Source: Christensenellaceae bacterium
GTDB taxonomy: Bacteria; Bacillota; Clostridia; Christensenellales; UBA1750
NCBI GenBank assembly: GCA_031287285.1
Contig: JAITTC010000158.1
Location: 1 to 9,296 of the forward strand
DNA length: 9,296 nucleotides
Reading direction: 5' to 3'
Every line of letters begins with the position of its first letter. Positions within the stretch are counted from its first letter, which is position 1. The notes under the pieces are model-generated. The model was given only the letters and a program-made list of their open reading frames with translations, did no database searches and had not been told where the DNA came from. The position numbers were made by a program, and so were the translations under genes. This document shows positions 5,242 to 9,296 of this stretch, in pieces.

Positions 5242-6972
5242 ATGGCCGGTTTTTATCCAGATTCCTTCATAGATGAGGTGCGCGAGAGATCGAACATCGT
5301 CGAGATCATCTCGGAATATCTTCCCCTGCAGCGCCGCGGCGGCAAGCACTGGGGGCTTTGCCCCTTCCATGGCGAAAAGACCGCCTCCTTTTCGGTGGAT
5401 GAGCAGGCGCAGCTCTATTATTGCTTTGGCTGCCATGCGGGCGGCAACGTCTTTACCTTCGTCCGCGACATCGAAAAGATGGACTTTTCAGAGGCGCTCG
5501 TGCACCTGGCAGAGCGTGCGAGGCTAGAGATTCCCCAAACGGTGAAGGGCGGAAGGCCTGCCGAACGGCGCGATAAAACCAGGCTTTATGAGGCGCTGAC
5601 CGAGGCCGCGCGCTTTTATCACAAGACGCTTTACGGCAAAGAGGGCACCGAAGCCCTAGGCTACCTTCATAACCGCGGGATTTTAGACGGTATCATTCGG
5701 CGCTTCGGCCTTGGGGCGACGGCCCCGGGCGGCGACTCGCTCACGGTGCAGCTTCTTGCCCAGGGCTTTAGCAAGGAGGAGCTCATCGAGTCGAATCTTT
5801 CGCTCGAAAGAAGCGGCAGACTTTACGATAACTTCCGAAACCGCGTGATATTCCCGATCTTTGATCCGCGCGGCAAGGTGATCGCCTTCGGCGGCCGCGT
5901 GATAGGAGATGGCCAGCCCAAATACCTAAACAGCGGCGACACCCCGGTGTTCAACAAGCGAAGGAATGCCTACGGGCTGAACTTCCTTCGCGGCAAGCGC
6001 TTTTCGCGCCTGCTCCTGGTTGAGGGCTATATGGACGTGGTTTCGCTGGCGCAGCATGGGATCGACGGCTGCGTGGCGACGCTCGGGACCGCTCTCACGC
6101 CCGAGCAGGTTCGCCTGCTGAAAAAATACGAGAGCGACATCGTGATTTGCTACGACGGCGACGAGGCCGGCCAGCGCGCCACCCAGCGGGCCATCGGGCT
6201 GTTCGAAGAGGCTGGAATTACCCCAAAAATCCTCGTGGTGCCGGGCGGGCGCGACCCGGATGAGTACGTTCGTGAAAACTCAGCGGAAGCCTTCCTTCAT
6301 CTGGAAGCCATAGAGGTGACGGCCTACAGGCTCGACGCCCTGGCGGGTTCGAAGGATCTTTCAGATGAGGCGGAGCGCGCGGCCTATGCGGAAGAGGCCG
6401 CGCAGATCCTTAAAAAGCTCTCTCCGGTGCAGGCCGAACGCTACTTAAAACGACTCAGCATCGAGACCGGCTACGATTCCGGGGTTTTGCGCAGGCAAAT
6501 CGGCGTAAGTTCGGCGAGTTTTGAGCCTAAAAGGCATATATCACCAGTGCGTGGGCAGAATAAAGTCGTCCCTGTGGAGGTTTTAGCGCAAAGGCAGCTC
6601 ATCGCCTGCATCGCGGCCGAGGGCGCAGCGGCTGGCGGGGTTTCGCCGAATCTCCTCCGCGACCCGGTCTGCAAGGCAATGTATGAGGCCCTGGCCATCG
6701 GCGGCATGGCCGCCCTGCACCGCCTGATGGAAGAAGAAAGCCCTGAAACTCGCGGCGAAATGGCGGGCATTTTAGGAATAGAAATACTCGATGCGGCCAA
6801 GACCCTGAAAGAAAGCCTGGAGCGCATCGAGCGGCACGAAATCGAAACCGAGATCGGCGAAATCAAGCAAGGAATGAGCGCCCTTTCAAAAGAGGATTTG
6901 GGCGCGGCGCTTTCGAGGATACAGGCTTTGACGATGCGACTGGCCAGGCTGAAAGCCGGGCGAAAGGAGTGA
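5242..6972 (+). CDS. dnaG: DNA primase DnaG
   Basis: The 576-residue protein makes the RNA primers for DNA replication and works with the replicative helicase. All three parts are visible. The N-terminal CHC2 zinc module has Cys40, His43, Cys61 and Cys64 (CPFHGEK and YYCFGC). The catalytic core carries the TOPRIM motifs LLVEGYMD (Glu261) and CYDGDEAG (Asp305, Asp307), matching the acidic residues that bind metal in the E. coli enzyme. The last 120 or so residues form the variable helicase-binding domain, beginning near LAQRQLIACIA. AGGGAG lies 5 bases before the ATG. The stop TGA (6970-6972) lies within the Shine-Dalgarno stretch of rpoD, so the two genes are translationally linked. Length is slightly below the usual 590-620, with the difference probably in the C-terminal domain. 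Confidence 0.98.
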   Translation: MAGFYPDSFIDEVRERSNIVEIISEYLPLQRRGGKHWGLCPFHGEKTASFSVDEQAQLYYCFGCHAGGNVFTFVRDIEKMDFSEALVHLAERARLEIPQTVKGGRPAERRDKTRLYEALTEAARFYHKTLYGKEGTEALGYLHNRGILDGIIRRFGLGATAPGGDSLTVQLLAQGFSKEELIESNLSLERSGRLYDNFRNRVIFPIFDPRGKVIAFGGRVIGDGQPKYLNSGDTPVFNKRRNAYGLNFLRGKRFSRLLLVEGYMDVVSLAQHGIDGCVATLGTALTPEQVRLLKKYESDIVICYDGDEAGQRATQRAIGLFEEAGITPKILVVPGGRDPDEYVRENSAEAFLHLEAIEVTAYRLDALAGSKDLSDEAERAAYAEEAAQILKKLSPVQAERYLKRLSIETGYDSGVLRRQIGVSSASFEPKRHISPVRGQNKVVPVEVLAQRQLIACIAAEGAAAGGVSPNLLRDPVCKAMYEALAIGGMAALHRLMEEESPETRGEMAGILGIEILDAAKTLKESLERIERHEIETEIGEIKQGMSALSKEDLGAALSRIQALTMRLARLKAGRKE

Positions 6973-6978
6973 ACCCCC

Positions 6979-8082
6979 TTGTCCAATCAAGACGCGAATG
7001 AGAACCGCATCGCGGAGATCATGGAGGCGGGCAAGCAAAAGGGCGTTTTAACCGAGCAGGAGGTTGCGCAATCCCTGACGGAGGTTGAAATCAGCGCGGA
7101 GCAATACGAATCCCTTCTCGATAATCTAGAGCAGCTCGGCATCGATGTGGTCGCCGGCGAGATCGCGGAGCCCGAGGAAGAGATTCGCCCGGAAGCCGAG
7201 GATCTTTCGGTGCCAGAAGGCGTTTCGACCGACGATCCGGTGAGGATGTACCTCAAGGAGATTGGCAAGGTCGCGCTGCTTTCCGCCGAGGAAGAGGTCG
7301 ACATCGCGCGCAAGATGGGCATGTTCGAATCCGAGATCGAGGAAGAGCGCATCATCGCCGCGCAGGCCAAGCGCAAGCTGGCAGAAGCCAATCTGCGCCT
7401 GGTGGTTTCCATCGCCAAGCGCTATGTGGGGCGCGGCATGCAGTTCCTCGACCTGATTCAAGAGGGGAACCTAGGGCTGATCAAGGCCGTTGAAAAGTTC
7501 GATTACGCCAAAGGCTATAAGTTCTCGACCTACGCCACCTGGTGGATTCGCCAGGCCATCACCAGGGCCATCGCGGACCAAGCCCGCACCATCCGCATTC
7601 CGGTGCACATGGTCGAAACCATTAACAAGCTCATCCGCGTTTCGCGCCAGCTCCTGCAGGAGTTCGGCCGTGAGCCGATGCCTGAAGAAATCGCCGAGCA
7701 CATGGGCATTACGGAAGAGAAGGTGCGCGAAATCATCAAGATCGCGCAGGAGCCGGTTTCGCTCGAAACCCCGATCGGCGAGGAGGAAGACAGCCACCTT
7801 GGCGACTTCATCCCAGACGACGAGGCTCCCGCGCCCGCAGAGGCAGCCGCCTTTACGATGCTGAAGGAACAGCTCATGGATGTGCTCGACACCCTCACCC
7901 CCAGGGAAGAAAAGGTGCTGCGCCTGCGCTTTGGGCTAGATGATGGCAGGGCCCGCACGCTCGAGGAAGTGGGGCGGGAATTCAACGTCACCAGGGAGCG
8001 CATCCGCCAAATCGAGGCCAAGGCCCTGCGAAAGCTCCGGCACCCGAGCCGCTCGAAGAAGCTCAAGGACTTTTTAGACTAA
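6979..8082 (+). CDS. rpoD: Primary RNA polymerase sigma factor RpoD/SigA
   Basis: The 367-residue protein is the housekeeping sigma factor that directs core RNA polymerase to -10/-35 promoters. Region 1.1 is a short acidic N-terminus (residues 1-80). Region 1.2 begins at DPVRMYLKEIG (86-96). Region 2 is near-invariant (LAEANLRLVVSIAKRYVGRG, then FSTYATWWIRQAITRAIADQ at 182-201), including the -10 recognition and melting aromatics. Region 3 covers about 208-290. Region 4.2 is EEVGREFNVTRERIRQIEAKALRKLR (329-354), the -35 helix-turn-helix. There is no long non-conserved insert between 1.2 and 2.1, as usual in Bacillota. The start is TTG at 6979, supported by AAAGGAGTGA (6963-6972), 9 bases upstream; the first ATG in frame would remove part of region 1.1. 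The gene lies 6 bases after dnaG and ends at its own terminator. Confidence 0.98.
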   Translation: MSNQDANENRIAEIMEAGKQKGVLTEQEVAQSLTEVEISAEQYESLLDNLEQLGIDVVAGEIAEPEEEIRPEAEDLSVPEGVSTDDPVRMYLKEIGKVALLSAEEEVDIARKMGMFESEIEEERIIAAQAKRKLAEANLRLVVSIAKRYVGRGMQFLDLIQEGNLGLIKAVEKFDYAKGYKFSTYATWWIRQAITRAIADQARTIRIPVHMVETINKLIRVSRQLLQEFGREPMPEEIAEHMGITEEKVREIIKIAQEPVSLETPIGEEEDSHLGDFIPDDEAPAPAEAAAFTMLKEQLMDVLDTLTPREEKVLRLRFGLDDGRARTLEEVGREFNVTRERIRQIEAKALRKLRHPSRSKKLKDFLD

Positions 8083-8084
8083 GC

Positions 8085-8119
8085 AAAGGAGGCCGGCGGA
8101 ATCCGTCGGCCCCCTTTTT
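8085..8119 (+). terminator. Intrinsic terminator after rpoD
   Basis: GGCCGGCGG (8091-8099) pairs with CCGTCGGCC (8103-8111) over 9 bp with one G-U and a 3-base AAT loop. The stem can extend outward past one A-C mismatch through AAAGG (8085-8089) and CCTTT (8113-8117). Five T follow at 8115-8119. It ends the dgt-dnaG-rpoD transcript 32 bases before the trmK start, so trmK needs readthrough or its own promoter. Confidence 0.88.
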
Positions 8120-8150
8120 GCGTTTATTTCAGCGTTTGGGAGGGAAGCCC

Positions 8151-8822
8151 ATGGCGCGCCTTGGCGCACGCCTTCTTGCCGCGCGCGACCTGCTCGGGCC
8201 CTGCCGCGTCTTTGCCGATATCGGCGCAAACCATGGCTTTTTAGCGGCGGAAATGCTCAAAAGCGGCCTTTGCGAGCGGGCCGTGGTTTCAGACATCAGC
8301 TCTTTTGCCCTGGATCGCGCCCGCCGCACCATGGCAGAAGAAGGCCTGCTTGACAGGACGGAGTTCGTCGTGGCCAACGGCTTGCAGGGCATCCGGCTTG
8401 CAGGCGGGGATGCCGCCGCGATCTGCGGCATGGGCGCGCGGACGATCGCCGCGATCCTGCTAAACGGCCTGCCTTGCGCCGCTGTGTTGCAGCCCAATGT
8501 GGAGCTTCCACTTTTGCGACGTTTTTTGGTCCAGCATCGTTACCTGATTGAGGCGGAGCGCATCGCCTTCGACGCCGGGCGCTATTATGTTTTGCTGCGC
8601 GTGCTGCCAGGCCTTAGCGAAGCGTACTCTGACGCGCAGTGCGTGACCGGCAGGCGCGAAAGGCTGCAAAACCCGGAATTGCGCAAGGGGTACTTGCAGT
8701 GGCGGCTCGCCGTTTGCGAGGTGGCGCTGAAGGGCGCGCGCCTGGGCGAGAACGCGGGCAAGCTCAAGCGAGCGGAAGCCGAATGGCAGGCCGTGCGCGC
8801 GGCGCTGGAGGAGGAAGAATGA
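8151..8822 (+). CDS. trmK: TrmK-type tRNA (adenine-22-N1) methyltransferase, divergent
   Basis: The 223-residue protein is a class I SAM-dependent methyltransferase related to TrmK (COG2384), which makes m1A22 in tRNA. Motif I is FADIGANHGFL (21-31), then VVSDIS (46-51), ICGMGARTI (91-99) and LQPNVELPLLRRFL (113-126), in the TrmK order, followed by a charged helical C-terminus (about 160-223) that matches TrmK's coiled-coil tail. Several blocks differ from the typical form: GSDHAYLP is GANHGFLA, and AGMGG is CGMGA. I start at ATG 8151, because GGGAGGG (8138-8144) lies 6 bases upstream; an in-frame TTG at 8118 falls in the terminator T run. The TGA overlaps the ATG of the next gene (ATGA), a coupling typical of the conserved rpoD-trmK-nif3 order. 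Family is sure; identical substrate is inference. Confidence 0.87.
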   Translation: MARLGARLLAARDLLGPCRVFADIGANHGFLAAEMLKSGLCERAVVSDISSFALDRARRTMAEEGLLDRTEFVVANGLQGIRLAGGDAAAICGMGARTIAAILLNGLPCAAVLQPNVELPLLRRFLVQHRYLIEAERIAFDAGRYYVLLRVLPGLSEAYSDAQCVTGRRERLQNPELRKGYLQWRLAVCEVALKGARLGENAGKLKRAEAEWQAVRAALEEEE

Positions 8823-9241
8823 AGCTGACCGAGATCATGACGGCACTGGAAGCGATCGCGCCGCCCGAATTGGCCGAACCCTGGGATAATTCAGGGCTTT
8901 TATGCGGCAATCCGGATCTTGAGGTAAACCGCGCGATTTGCTGCCTGGACGCGACCGCAAGCGTGCTGAAAACCGCGGAGGAGGCCCGCGCGGAGCTGAT
9001 CATCGCGCACCACCCGCTGATCTTTCAGGGCATCACGACCCTTAGGGAAGACGAGTACGAAGGCGCGCTGCTCGCCCGATTGATTCGGGGCGGGCGGGCG
9101 CTCTATGCCATGCATACGAATCTAGACAGGGCCCCAGGAGGCGTGAACGACTGCCTGGCCAAGGCCTGCGGCCTCAGCGAACCCTGCGGCGAAGGGTACT
9201 TCCGCCTAGGGAAGATCAAGGCGCAGGCGGCCGGTGCGTAG
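8819..9241 (+). CDS. Nif3-like (DUF34) metal-binding protein, interrupted by an in-frame TAG
   Basis: The frame encodes 140 residues matching the N-terminal domain of the Nif3/DUF34 family: EPWDNSGLLCG (20-30), IIAHHPLIFQG with His64 and His65 (61-71), and MHTNLDRAPGGVND with Asp103 (98-111). His64, His65 and Asp103 are part of the family's di-metal site; the remaining His and Glu ligands lie in the C-terminal domain, absent here. Members are usually about 260 or 370 residues, so this frame is roughly half length. After the TAG (9239-9241) the same frame stays open to the window edge and reads FLRAALGQAIAFYG, which resembles the family's continuation. The gene may be broken by a nonsense change, or the base may be a sequence error. 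The ATG overlaps the trmK stop and has GGAGGA about 5-10 bases upstream. A biochemical role is not established for the family; relatives neighbour trmK widely in Bacillota. Confidence 0.85.
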   Translation: MKLTEIMTALEAIAPPELAEPWDNSGLLCGNPDLEVNRAICCLDATASVLKTAEEARAELIIAHHPLIFQGITTLREDEYEGALLARLIRGGRALYAMHTNLDRAPGGVNDCLAKACGLSEPCGEGYFRLGKIKAQAAGA

Positions 9242-9296
9242 TTGGGCTTTTTGCGGGCGGCTTTAGGCCAAGCTATCGCCTTTTATGGCGAGCCTT

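Noticed and set aside
8118..8150. TTG start at 8118 for trmK
   Set aside because: It lies in the T run of the rpoD terminator and has no Shine-Dalgarno; GGGAGGG before ATG 8151 is well placed.
8639..8818. Upstream extension of the Nif3 frame back to 8639
   Set aside because: This part runs inside trmK in another frame and does not resemble Nif3; the ATG at 8819, overlapping the trmK stop, begins the family homology.
9239..9241. TAG read as an amino acid (stop-codon reassignment or pyrrolysine)
   Set aside because: TAG ends efp and the Xaa-Pro peptidase at the normal family C-termini in this window, so TAG acts as a stop here; a point change or error is simpler.

Overview
The window is a compact, GC-rich bacterial chromosome segment whose gene content fits an uncultured or little-studied member of the Clostridia (Bacillota). 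The indicators are an EF-P whose modification lysine is at position 32 (as in Bacillota), a CD1247-type acidic zinc-ribbon protein directly downstream of efp, a RibU-type ECF substrate-binding protein under an FMN riboswitch, and the Bacillota macrosynteny block dgt-dnaG-rpoD-trmK-nif3. This placement is inference from gene families and order; no rRNA or other definitive taxonomic marker is present.

Left region (1-1290, plus strand): the C-terminal tail of an Xaa-Pro aminopeptidase, then efp and a small acidic zinc-ribbon protein of unknown function. The three are closely spaced and end at a strong hairpin terminator. That terminator has T-rich flanks on both strands and also serves the convergent ribU gene.

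Middle region (1300-3980): ribU (minus strand) encodes a riboflavin importer S component. Its long leader (about 240 nt) carries a canonical FMN riboswitch followed by an intrinsic terminator, so riboflavin uptake should be shut off when FMN is plentiful. The gap from 1911 to 2256 contains no gene; it holds the riboswitch, its terminator and two divergent candidate promoters. Divergent from ribU is a two-gene unit: an aldo/keto reductase with a C-terminal two-cluster 4Fe-4S domain, and a membrane-anchored CHAP-like protein in which the expected catalytic cysteine is alanine. A long hairpin closes this unit.

Right region (4000-9296, plus strand): a dNTP triphosphohydrolase of the Dgt family, DNA primase (dnaG), the housekeeping sigma factor (rpoD, TTG start, Shine-Dalgarno overlapping the dnaG stop), a terminator, then a divergent TrmK-type tRNA m1A22 methyltransferase whose stop overlaps the start of a Nif3/DUF34 gene. 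This is the macromolecular-synthesis cluster (nucleotide pool control, replication priming, transcription initiation, tRNA modification). The gap 5099-5241 ahead of dnaG holds a small hairpin and the dnaG ribosome binding site; I found no convincing promoter there.

The Nif3 gene has an in-frame TAG after 140 codons, far short of the family length, and the codons after it still read like Nif3.

I found no previously undescribed multi-gene system, mobile element, CRISPR array, tRNA or rRNA. The items most worth a second look are the interrupted nif3, the cysteine-less CHAP-like protein, and two mutually exclusive hairpins around the dgt ribosome binding site.
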